Below, one piece after another: positions 24,215-33,824 of a stretch of 64,000 nucleotides of DNA. Each line of letters opens with the position of its first letter. The stretch's first letter is position 1. A program made the position numbers and the translations under genes. The DNA comes from Isoetes taiwanensis. Taxonomy: Eukaryota; Streptophyta; Lycopodiopsida; Isoetales; Isoetaceae. The stretch lies in assembly GCA_021234155.1 (NCBI GenBank), contig JAJEKV010000046.1:2368179-2432178 (forward strand), given 5' to 3'. Below the pieces are notes generated by a model. It was not told where the DNA came from. It ran no database searches and saw only the letters and a list, made by a program, of their open reading frames with translations.

Positions 24215-24925
24215 CTACCTTTCTTGATTTGGGCATTTTGCTTTTATGTGGCCGAACTCCTCACAACCGTAACACTGGATTTGTGCTCTTCCTCTTCCTC
24301 GGCTTCTACCTCGTCCTCGACCTCTTTCCTCTGTATATAAAGCAGTTGGATGTTCTTCCGTACGGACAGATTTCTCCCTTACACTTGTTGCTGCAATTTT
24401 TTCTTGTTCCATTTCTGTTCTAATTGCGTCCACAGCTTTATCAAACGTAGGCGAAGTACGCCTAACCAACACAGCTAAATCCTTGTAAGAATCATGAAAA
24501 GCTCTTGTTAAGACTAATACCTTTTGTTGCTCAGAATATTTTACTCCGGCTCCCTCTAAATCGTGGAATAACAAACGTAGACGCCTTATTAAACTCGTCA
24601 CGTCACCACCCTTTTCAAACTGCAAGCTGCGTACTTGCATCTCCAGCACTTTAATTTGTAAAGAAGTCTTCGCTTCATACCTTCAAGAAGGTATTCCCAC
24701 ATCTTGGTAGGAGTCTTGTGCTGAATTTCAAGCACTATCTTCTCCCAATTTTGCCATGATAATCGCCTTAGCAATCTCTTCCTTCTCATCTTCAGATGTC
24801 TCTTCTCTCTTCCCTTCTTCCGATCCAGAGGCTTCTTTCTTTATTTTGTGTCACAGCCGATTTTCCCTTGGATACGAGCTCCCATAATTTATCCATGATC
24901 ATGGCTTTCCAGGACCTCGTGAATC
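24215..24925 (-). pseudogene. Copia Gag, truncated, with zinc knuckle
   Basis: 24649-24215 encodes the second half of Gag. It has a helical UBN2-like part (LRLLFHDLEGAGVKYSEQQK), an RGRGR-rich tract and a CCHC knuckle CYGCEEFGHIKAKC that binds RNA. The first half (24925-24650) is only partly readable (SWQNWEKIVLEIQ, PTKMWEYLLEGM) and is shorter than the usual copia Gag, with a frameshift near 24640. Confidence 0.85.
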
Positions 24926-24927
24926 TG

Positions 24928-24939
24928 GCTCTGATACCA
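24928..24939 (-). other. Copia primer-binding site (initiator tRNA-Met)
   Basis: Complement reads TGGTATCAGAGC, one base inside the 5' LTR. This is the standard plant copia sequence pairing with the 3' end of initiator tRNA-Met. Confidence 0.95.
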
Positions 24940-24940
24940 C

Positions 24941-25419
24941 TGATAGAATTTGGGAATAGGGCTCCTTTTGTGGGTTCTCCGACAGCCCAAGCTGGGCTCC
25001 TCCTATGGTTTCTCCGACAGCCCAAGCTCCTCCGTTAATAGCCTCACCTGCTGCAAACACGCAGATTGATGTAACAACTCACTGCAATCGCTTGGATAAA
25101 GCCAAGCAATCTCTTGCAAACATATATCCGGTAAAGCTCAGCTTCCTTCAGCAAACACACAACCAGTTTAAGGAAAGATCCGGATTGTCTACTTCCCAAA
25201 CTGGTGACGATCTGTTCGCCTCCTCCTCCTGTGCTGAGTAACCGGCAATGAATCAGCAATCCCGCCTCCTTCCTGTAACTTGTGATTCGGCTCCACTTCT
25301 CTGTGTCCCTTCATCGGATTCAATCTCTCCCTTTTATCATCTTCACCTGAACCGCCGCTTTCCCAAGCGTGTGTGCATGGCGCAATCATGCCACACGTGT
25401 ACAGGCTGTAATTCTATCA
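24941..25419 (-). repeat. Copia 5' LTR (right)
   Basis: 479 bp, TG..CA on the plus strand with perfect TGATAGAATT/AATTCTATCA ends, followed by the TGACC target duplication. Confidence 0.95.
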
Positions 25420-25424
25420 TGACC

Positions 25425-26271
25425 TCATCTCTTTTAATGTACTTACCTAGCTTTTTGGGTGACATACATTGCATGGCTGAAATGACCTTCCTCAACTTTA
25501 ATTGTAAAGTGCTTGCCATTTGGTGCTAGGATGGACATTTCTTGGTTATGGCAATCAATTATTCCCTTAGCCGGGTTTTAATTATTCCATGTCTACTATG
25601 AGATCGTACTTGTCGCTGATAACTTCGGCACCGATGCTTAACTTTGCGCCGCTTAAGGTGATGTCGAAGTTGACTTTTGTTCCTTTGGTGCTACGACTTG
25701 TTCCATCTTGCCATACTTTCCGGTGTAGACTTATACTTAGGAGTCTTACCATTAGAGACATTTGCCATCTAGGAGATGCAAAGTTATGTGTTAATGAATT
25801 ATTTACATAAGTCCTTTGGCCACAAGGTTTTATCATCATGACATTTCCTTTGGTTACAAAAGTCTATGCAATCAAATAATTATTCTCCTTCTAGATCTAA
25901 TCTAGACTCTAGGGATTACAACTTTCTTGGTTATTACCCTCTAGAAATAGTCACATCTTTGAGTTGATGCCATCTTATAAGTTGGTCGGACTTGTTAGAT
26001 TGATTCTCTTCATTGGGTCGGATTATTCCATGTGTTGTTGAGGTAATCATGTTATACATGGTCAATAATTATCCTCGTCATGAATCCTGCTTAACGAGGT
26101 GATCGGGATCACAAAGGGGTTTCAATATGTTGGATATCCGTCAACAAATGTGTATAACTTTAGTTACTTGATACGTTTTTCTTCCCAATCCTTGAAGCTT
26201 TTCTCAATTCTTGGGTTCATCCTTTTAAATAATAAAAAAAATACACGCGGAATTGCTTCTTGATCCCATCA
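25425..26271 (-). pseudogene. Gypsy element 1 protease and upstream relic
   Basis: The 25839-25582 frame encodes a fragment with AKLSIGAEVISDKYDLIVDM, like the YDLIVGMDWL end of Ty3/gypsy retropepsin domains. The sequence between here and 25425 continues with FTIKVEEGHFSHAMYVTQK in a nearby frame. It is the 5' continuation of the pol relic cut at 20408. 25850-26271 should hold gag and leader, but I read no gag motif there. Confidence 0.6.
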
Positions 26272-27893
26272 TGGATGTTATCATCCATCTAATATATTCG
26301 ACTATCTAACCATAGAAACCCGGGCTTGCTAAAAGCTCGTCTACTCACGAAGGACTTTCCCCATCCAACTGACTACGTAAAATGCGTCAGTATGGGCCCT
26401 GGTCTAACTTCGGCGTCTAGGGTGAAACAGACTATCGAGTAGAGGATATAGAGGGTGTCATTCTCTAGGGATCCCTATATCAGCGGAAGCAAAACATCTA
26501 AACATAAGCACTAGCAATAACATAACAACAATAAACTACCCTGTTAGTGATAATCCATCCATCCATATCAACGAATACAACAATACATCAAATACATCAA
26601 ATAGAGGCTTCTACCGGGGCTCGGACTAAGGGGAGTCAACCGAGGATTGGGGCCTCGGATAGAACGTAAAAGTTATGGCAATGACTTCAATGACAAATAG
26701 ACAATGGCTAGGGTTGACCACTCCATCGCCCCTCCCGTGCATACTTTGCTTGGATAGGCTAAATCCGGGCTGTAGAGGCGTAATCCCATGGTATTACCCA
26801 ACGAGACTACTCAAGTTGCATCTCCCGGTCGATGAGATAGGAAGGGTTGCATCTCCCCTCCCAAGTGCAGCGGGCTCCATGGGCAGCTAGAGGATCATGG
26901 CGACACACGTCCATGCCCAATTGAACTCCCCAAAACAAGAGCCAACTCGACACTTGCAACTCTTAGAAGTCAGGGTGACACCATTGATTGGGAAGCCCGG
27001 ACCCATACCGGCCCACACAAAGTGACCGACTATGAGCCTAGCCCGCTATGGGATCCCAATGACTGCGCGCCCAGGTCCTCCCTCCACTTTGCCAATGACT
27101 TGTTGTGTGGTGTTGATCCCTCCATAGCCTCCGTGGCGGCCGGCTCTATGCACAAGCCGCATAATAATGGGAACTAATGGGTTTAAACTAGGAGCATCAT
27201 CTAAATAATGGCTACTAGGTCTCTACCCCCCCTTCCCAATACATAAGAGGTGTAAACATAAGATGAACCATCATCATATATCAACATAACATGATAAATA
27301 ACAAGAATAACAACTGATCCTGATCGCATACATCTAACTTGTAGTTAGGATTCATTGATTACGGTTCATGCTCAGAACTATAGGTTCTGGAATGGCTCTA
27401 CTAGACACAATATGCAACTCCCTAGAGTCTACTTTCGGCACTGGCCTCGACTCTAGCCCGCTGCCTCGGTTCTCCATCTCTAGCGGGTAGTTCGGTAGAT
27501 GACCCTCCTCTCGCTACGCTTGCACTTCGGACTGCCATCGCGAACCTCGATTGGCCTGAGATGATCCCAATCAGGGCAAAGTGGGCAACAAGTGGTGGAT
27601 CAGAAGTTGGTGGAGCTAAAAGTGGTTTAGGTTTAGGGTTTGGCCTTTTATGTTAGGGTCCACATGAGGGCCACTTGGCTCCAATAGGGCGCGTCCATGT
27701 GGCGGGTCACCTATAGAGTGAAGCCATGTAGAAATGGGTCACCCCCTAAGGTTGTCTAAGTTATGTAAATAACTTGGCCATGCCCCCACACTTGGTGCAT
27801 ACAAGTCTACAAATGTAGATTTATATAGTGACATGGGCCTAGGATAGACGCATTTATATCATATATTCTAGGGGAACATCACAGAGGGTTAGC
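26272..27893 (-). repeat. Gypsy element 1 right (5') LTR
   Basis: The minus strand starts TGTGATGTTCC at 27893. The left boundary near 26272 is set by resemblance to gypsy element 2, where PBS and LTR start read TTTGATACCATAATGATG; here CTTGATCCCATCATGGATG. Internal similarity to the element-2 LTR includes a block ending in CTATAT(C)AGCGGAAGCA, so the two elements are related families. No intact second LTR. Confidence 0.7.
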
Positions 27894-28911
27894 TGGTAGA
27901 TAGAGGCCTCCTCAACCCTAATGGATTGGATAGAACTTAATTGATCCTCAAGCTTGCTCCTGAAGCTCCTAGGACTGTGCTAGGGTTGGGTTGCAAGTGG
28001 ATACTAGCAAGTCCTTGAATTGTTGGGCAACTACTGTGGATGTTGTGGACCCCCAAGCCCAAAGTCCCGCCTGCATTGTGATACCATAAGATCTATGAGA
28101 TCCAATACAAAAAAGAGAACACAACAAGCCTATATTTGCGAGGATTAAAAAAACCCCTGCCCCAAAGTGTTTTCAAGAGAAAAACCTTAATAGTAATGGA
28201 CTCGCTGAGAACCTGCATATATGTACATTTGTACATATCAATGTGATGGTCTCATCTCGCTTGTTAAGAACCTCCAGAATAAAGGGTGATAGTGCCATTA
28301 CTGCAGGCGTCTGCAAGAACAAATGTAATGGCTGGTTACATGTAATCTGGTCAAAACATCATGCTTAAATAGTTGCAAATGTCGAGCAAATCTAAAGAGT
28401 ATGGCATTTATCTTCAATGGCTCCCATCTGGAAACTTATCCTCTTTTCATGCTCCTCAGGATACTATCTGCTTGTTTCAATTCTGAGGCAGTGTGCACCA
28501 GTAGGAATGGACACAATTGTTGTATGCCTCTTCATAGGCAAATGCGATAATAGTTACTACTGCGGACCACGAGCAAGTGTGGGATTAATCTGGCCTCTGT
28601 AGTATGCCATTTTGATCTTTTTTAAAGCACTGGCATCCCAAAGCTTACCAAGCAAGCATGTATCAAGGTCTTGTTTCACATGAGCATGATCTTCATTGTT
28701 CTGCACACGTACACATCTTTGCTCTTGGACACTCCACCGGGTAAACCAACCTGCACGTTTCTTCTTCAAACATGCTTTAAGACACTGTGGATCCATGGTT
28801 AGTGCGTAGGCTGGATTAGAATAGAACATAATATAATGAACAGAAGTAATAAGCTTTCTCCTCTTTGCGGCTACAAAAATTCAATTCATATAATTGCCAT
28901 TCTTGAACCAC
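27894..28911. repeat. 1-kb repeat X, copy 1
   Basis: Matches 32274-33267 along its whole length at well over 90% by eye. Homology begins at GAGGGTTA, exactly after the terminal ACA of the gypsy-1 LTR, and ends at TTGAACCAC, where gypsy-2 integrase sequence begins. It contains a SINE-like core (28070-28205). On the minus strand it has an open frame (28829-28557, with LKACLKKKRAGWFTRWSVQE) that is partly conserved in copy 2 but belongs to no family I know. Confidence 0.9.
28070..28205 (+). mobile_element. SINE-like core in repeat X, copy 3
   Basis: Has GAGGATTAAAAAAACCCCTG, then AAGAGAAAAACCTTAATAGTAATGG, the same core as at 5345-5500. The head differs (GTGATACCATAAGATCTATG), so it may belong to a subfamily. 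Confidence 0.5.
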
Positions 28912-30012
28912 CTTAGTAACCGGGTATGCCACGTATCTGGAGTAAAGCATTGATATCCATAGGTGATCATAAAGGGAGACATCTTCGAGGACTCCTGCTT
29001 AGTACTATTATAGGCAAACTCCACTAAGTGAATGTAATCTGCCCACTGAGATTGCTTATTCCAGACGTAGTTGCATAGCATATCCTCAATAATGCGATTG
29101 GTACGCTCTGACTGCCCATCTGTCTGAGGGTGATATGTTGTACTCATGGCGAGTTTGGTTTGTATAGTGTCCTTCCAAAAAGCACTAACAAATTTAGGAT
29201 CACGATCCGAAATAATGGTTCGTGGCATCCCATGGAGTCGAAAAATCTCTTTGGAAAATAAAAGTGCCGTATCCAAAGCAGTATCGGTGGTGCGGCATGG
29301 CAAGAAATGCGCCATCTTAGAAAGCTTGTCGACTACTACCATCAAGGCATCAAATCCTCTAAGTGTCTGTGGATGTCCCACAATGAAATCCATGGTAATG
29401 GCTTCCGATTTTGCATTGGGAACATCTAGAGGTTCAAGTTCGCCTTGAGTCCTTAACTGCTCTGCTTTTGTCTGTTGGCAAAGTTGGCACTGCTTAATGT
29501 AACGGGCAATCTGCTTCTTCATACCAGGCCAGAAATAACTGGATCTTATCTTGAAATATATCTTCATGAATCCAGCATGACCAGCTATGGGACTGTTATA
29601 TGTGTCATGGAGAATAAGCGTCCTAACTCCTGATGACTGGGGCACACATAATTTATCTCGGTAATACAAAAGATTACCGTCCTTCTTATAATGCTTGTAT
29701 GTTTCCCTCTCCTTGTCTGTCCTGGCCTCCTTAGAAAGGCTGCTCCACACTTCACGGAACTCTGGATCTGTTGGAAGAGATTGCTCAATAGTCTTTCCAA
29801 ATTCACTTGCAAGAGTGGAAATAACATTGCAATGCGTATGTGTTGTCAACGGGTGCCGAGATAGGGCATCCGCAACAACATTATGCTTACCCGATTTATA
29901 CAAAACCTCAAAGTCAAATTCTTCCAAAAATTCTATCCACCTGTGTTGCCAGAAGTTAAGATTAGCATGTGTGAAGATGTATTGAAGGCTTTGATAATCT
30001 GTATCTAATTGG
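28881..30012 (-). pseudogene. Gypsy element 2 RNase H end and integrase
   Basis: A 348-codon frame, uninterrupted from 29927 to 28881. It starts in the RNase H end (FDFEVLYKSGKHNVVADALS), with further RNase H sequence readable back to about 30012. The integrase zinc finger has His107, His117, Cys147 and Cys150 (HDTYNSPIAGHAGF, then CQLCQQTK). The catalytic core shows the full DDE triad: Asp180 in AITMDFIVG, Asp241 in IISDRDPKF and Glu274 in DGQSERTNR. The C-terminal domain and chromodomain are missing, because the sequence runs into repeat X near 28911. Reverse transcriptase, protease and Gag are absent upstream. Confidence 0.95.
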
Positions 30013-30449
30013 AAACCCGTCTAATGAAGCGCAGTCCAATGGCTATGGCGGTCAAGCTTAGTCTGGCGGCTATGGCGTCCAAGGCGTTGAGACACAAAAA
30101 GGCAGATAAAAAAAAAAAAAAGGAAACGTCCGGAAGATTTGAATTCAAAGTTTTTTTTAATTTCTTTTGTGAAAAAATTTTATACGTATAAAATATGACG
30201 GGCGCGTATTTCGGCGCCGAGGATGTTTCGGATGCCGCAAATCAAATTTAAAACACACAAAATGTCGTCGGCACCAATTTTGGTTTTGGCCGAAAAGTTG
30301 CTGCCAACCCCGAGAGTTGCCTAGGCTAATTAGATGTCCCCGTCGCAATGGAACAAAAATCAGCCCAATCCGAGCCTTCTAGAGAAAGTTATGACCCTCT
30401 GAATTAAGGTACCTTATACAGATAAAAAAAAACCAACATAATCTTACCC
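30013..30449. other. Gypsy element 2 internal non-coding sequence
   Basis: Holds a poly-A run (30108-30121) and unrecognised sequence joining the truncated RNase H to the region left of the MITE. Confidence 0.4.
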
Positions 30450-30452
30450 TAA

Positions 30453-30843
30453 GGGCCTTTTCACACGATTGCCTTATTTTTAAAATTTTTTAGAAGTGTC
30501 CAATAGGAAGATGCCACTTAAACGAAAGAAGGTGAAGTTGTTTTCACACTATTAGAAATAAGACATGTCTTATTTAGGTTCGGGTAAATGAAATGGAGCC
30601 TTATTTTATACCGGGGGACTTCCCCCGCCACAACACTTATTGACCAATCATATTCAAAATAAGAGATGGTCTTATTTTGTGATGGTTTTCAGACTAGTGT
30701 TTGTTAGTGTCTCATTTGTATAGGACACCTTGTAAAGTGAAAACAACTTATATTTGTGTGTCTTATTTTTTGCTTTGGAGTCACAAATGATGTCTTATAT
30801 GAAATGGGACAGCCACATTTTAAGACATCGTGTGAAAAGGCCC
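30453..30843. mobile_element. Tourist-like MITE with perfect 17-bp TIRs
   Basis: 391 bp. Terminal inverted repeats GGGCCTTTTCACACGAT (30453-30469) and its exact complement (30827-30843), flanked by TAA on both sides (30450-30452 and 30844-30846). TIR start GGG and TWA target duplication fit PIF/Harbinger. Non-coding. Perfect TIRs suggest it is younger than the gypsy element that hosts it. Confidence 0.9.
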
Positions 30844-31014
30844 TAATACCTCATAAATTTTTTACCCTAACTAATCCATTCCTACCCAATTACCCATACT
30901 CATCCTCCCTAAAGGCATCTAAGTATCCCTATGCTAGAGAAAATCTCCTTTACTACTAAACGGTCTAGCGAGTTAGAATATGGCTAGTGCAATGACCTGG
31001 TCTACCACAATCAT

Positions 31015-31026
31015 GCTTTGATACCA
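31015..31026 (-). other. Gypsy element 2 primer-binding site
   Basis: Complement reads TGGTATCAAAGC, matching the initiator tRNA-Met type with one substitution, three bases from the LTR start. Confidence 0.8.
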
Positions 31027-31029
31027 TAA

Positions 31030-31969
31030 TGATGCTCCTCGAACCTATATGATGTTCCCATCATATACGTATAGGAAATTCCCCTCCCATGGCGACCTCT
31101 TCGCCACAGAAATACCTCGGACCACTTGTGATGGTCAAGTGCCCGGGTGAAGGACACGGAGGTGTCGTTCATCCCACTCCTTCTATGGAAACTCTATATA
31201 GCGGAAGCATACGTACACGTTAGCACCTAGCATAGCAAACATACAATATCATACCACCTCGAAGGGTGGACCATCCATCAACAATATGAGTAATATCCCA
31301 ACAACAACATAGCATATGCAATGCATCAAAAGGGGAGGGCTCTTGTGCACAGACCGCTTTTAATGGGTTTTAAAGGGTTCTAGCTAGGAGCACTCTATTC
31401 CTAGGTAGCTTTTTAGGTCTCAACCCTCCCCCACCCCCACCCCCACCCCACCCCATACAGGGAGGAACAGAAGGAAAGAACAATCACATTCAAATCATCC
31501 ATCATAATCTCAATTAAAGCACAGAAGAGAGTCTAATTATTCATCTAATCATATAAGGGTTAGATTAGAACATAAACTGCCTAAAGACTGACCTGTTTCT
31601 TGACTGGACCCATTATCACGAAGAACGTCCATGATTCACGGCTAATCACTGGTTCAAGCAGCTCCTCCCTTCTCTAATCTTTCCCAAATCGATTTGGGGC
31701 AGGATTGGGGGTGGAGGCCCAGCTTGCCCCTTGGAATAGCAAGTCTCCTATGGCCCAATCGATTTGGGCCAGGTGTCTCCCCCTATTGGCTAATTAATAT
31801 TATTAATTAGCCTAATTAGGTTAATTAGATTAACTAATCGATGATTATTTAGTATAGCTAACATAAACCACTTTTAATGTTAGCCCCTAATCCTCATTAT
31901 AGTCCAAACATACCTGGTGACGTGTCATAGTATTTATACGTATAACGTATAAATACGTGGAATGTCACA
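31030..31969 (-). repeat. Gypsy element 2 5' LTR
   Basis: About 940 bp, TG..CA bounded (minus strand starts TGTGACATTCCACG). The terminal 40 bp form a hairpin: GTATTTATACG (31930-31940) is complementary to CGTATAAATAC (31946-31956). A C-rich CCCCCA tandem lies near 31430-31455. Confidence 0.75.
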
Positions 31970-32273
31970 GCAGGGTTCTTCACATCTCGCTTGTTATCCT
32001 TCCCTTCCTTGTCGTTCTTCCAAATATATGCATGATTATTATGCTTCTAGTTTGGAGGACCTATAGATCATCTTGCCTCCCAAGCCAAGCCCATCTGTGA
32101 TTATTCATCTCATCCACAAAGTATTTGCCAAAAGTCTGAATATTATTTGGCTACTCCATCTAGAGCCTAGCGGGCTGATATCTAGATGACTGGGTTGTTT
32201 CAGAGAGTCATTTCCAATTAGTGGCGCATGTCGTGGATTGAGGAGCAAGAGACTCATAATAGTTCTTGACTTG
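31970..32273. other. Unrecognised flank left of repeat X copy 2
   Basis: No coding or repeat identity seen. Because X copy 2 is not interrupted by gypsy 1, the final bases here (CTTGACTTG) represent the sequence that normally precedes repeat X. Confidence 0.4.
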
Positions 32274-33267
32274 GAGGGTTAACTAGTAGACAGAGGCCTC
32301 CTCAACCCTAATGGATTGGATAGAAGTTAAGTGATCCTCAAGCTTGCTCCTGAAGCTCCTAGGACTGCGCCAGGGTTGGGTTGCAAGTGGATACTAGCAA
32401 ATCCTTGAATTGTTGGGCAGCTACTGTGGGTGTTGTGGCCCCCAAACCCAAAGTCCTGCTTGCCTTGTGATACCATAAGATCTATGAGATTTAATACAAA
32501 AAAGAGAACACAACAAGCCTATTATTGCGAGGATTAAAAAACCCCTACCCCAAAGTGTTTTCGAGAGAAAACCCTTAATAGTAATGGATTCGCTTAGAAC
32601 CTGCACATCTGAACATTTATACATATCAATGTGATGGTCTCATCTCGCTTGTTGAGAACCCCCAGGATAAAGGGTGATAGTGCCATTACTACAGGCGTCT
32701 GCAAGAGCAAATGTAATGGCTGGTTACATATAATCTGGTCAAAACATCATGCTCGAATAGTTGCAAATGTCGAGCAAACCTAAAGAGTGTGGCATTCATC
32801 TTCAATGGCTCCCATCTGTCAACTTATCCTCTTTTCATGCTCCTCAGGATACCATTTGCCTGTTTCAATTCTGAGGCGGTGTGCACCAATAGGAATGGAC
32901 ACAATTGTTGTATGCCTCTTCGTAGGCATAATAGTTACTACTGCGGACCACGAGCAAGTGTGGAATTAATCTAGCCTCTGTAGTATGTCGTTTTGATCTT
33001 TTTCAAAGCACTCGCATACCAAGGAAGCATGTATCAAGGTATTTTTTCACGTGAGCCTGATCTTCATTGTTCTGCACATGTACACATCTCTGCTCTTGGA
33101 CACTCCACCGGGTAAACCAACCTGCACGTTTCTTCTTCAAACATGCTTTAAGATGCTGTGGATCCGCCGAATTAAAATAGAACATAATATAATGAACAGA
33201 AGTAATAAACTTTCTCCTCTTTGCAGCTACAAAAAGTCAATTCATGTAATTGCCATTCTTGAACCAC
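32274..33267. repeat. 1-kb repeat X, copy 2
   Basis: Direct-orientation copy of 27894-28911, including the SINE-like core at 32465-32590. It differs by scattered substitutions and a deletion near 33010-33030. Past 33267 it continues into sequence absent from copy 1 (CTGACCCTCACCTAGC). Confidence 0.9.
32465..32590 (+). mobile_element. SINE-like core in repeat X, copy 4
   Basis: Same core as 28070-28205 (GAGGATTAAAAAACCCCTAC, then GAAAACCCTTAATAGTAATGG). Confidence 0.5.
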
Positions 33268-33535
33268 TTCTGACCCTCACCTAGCTTGGATAACTTGCTC
33301 AATTCCAAAACATGAGCATGAGAATGACCCACCAATAGTCCTAGCCATTGTGATCTGTAAGCCATCTAGTATGTGAGAATAGAACATAATAGAATCAGCA
33401 GAAGTAATATGCACTTACAAAAGCCAATTCATGTGTTGCCATCTTTGAACCACTACAACTTGACCCTCACCTAGCCTGGATAACTTGCTCTCTTTCAAAA
33501 CATGAGCACGAGCATGCCATGCCACCAATCCTAGC
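33178..33535. repeat. Imperfect tandem duplication of about 185 bp
   Basis: 33178-33345 and 33370-33535 share TAGAACATAAT, CAGAAGTAATA, CAATTCATGT, CCTCACCTAGC(C/T)TGGATAAC and AAAACATGAGCA(C/T)GAG in the same order. The first unit overlaps the end of repeat X copy 2. Confidence 0.75.
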
Positions 33536-33824
33536 CTCAACAACTCTAACCCCGCCCCATCTTTTTTGATAGTGGACGTAATTGCAATTGTTCCAAACAT
33601 GCCTCTTTTATGCAAAAAAGCATGGAATTAAGCTCTAGGTTTACTCAACATCCTACAATGGCTTTCAGCAACTAGCCGGATTACTAGAGAAAAGTTGAGA
33701 GTTATGATCCCCAAGCTTTCCTAAAGTTCCTAATCACCATTGAAGAAGCCTACACCTCAAAGTAGCCCATAGAGCACATCTTTGATGTTGCACTTTAGAA
33801 TCTAAACCCAAAACCTCGGACAGG

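Larger units (their letters stand above)
20409..25419 (-). mobile_element. Complete Ty1/copia retrotransposon, nested, inactive
   Basis: A structurally complete element on the minus strand: LTRs 20409-20889 and 24941-25419, both bounded by TG..CA and ending in the short inverted repeat TGATAGAATT/AATTCTATCA (one base degenerate in the left copy). Perfect 5-bp target duplication TGACC at 20404-20408 and 25420-25424. The primer-binding site matches initiator tRNA-Met, and a polypurine tract precedes the left LTR. Gag, protease, integrase and RT/RNase H are all present in copia order but broken by frameshifts. It sits inside the older gypsy element. LTR identity is roughly 90% by eye, implying an old insertion. 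Confidence 0.95.
16790..27893 (-). mobile_element. Old Ty3/gypsy chromovirus-like element, split by copia
   Basis: A minus-strand LTR retrotransposon relic. The right (5') LTR is about 26272-27893. Internal pol remnants lie at 25582-25839 (protease) and 18253-20408 (RT, RNase H, integrase), with a chromodomain-like piece at 17715-17905. The left end keeps only about 90 bp of LTR (16790-16880) that match 27788-27878 nearly base for base. The copia element 20409-25419 is inserted inside and should be subtracted. All coding parts have stops and frameshifts. Confidence 0.8.
28912..31969 (-). mobile_element. Ty3/gypsy element 2, internally deleted
   Basis: Consists of a 5' LTR (31030-31969), a primer-binding site, about 1 kb of leader/unknown sequence carrying a MITE, and the RNase H-integrase fragment. 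Gag, protease and RT are missing and no 3' LTR is found on the left, so the element is truncated at both levels. Confidence 0.8.

Noticed and set aside
29146-29448. Plus-strand frame over the gypsy integrase
   Set aside because: Antisense to a clear integrase with all catalytic residues.
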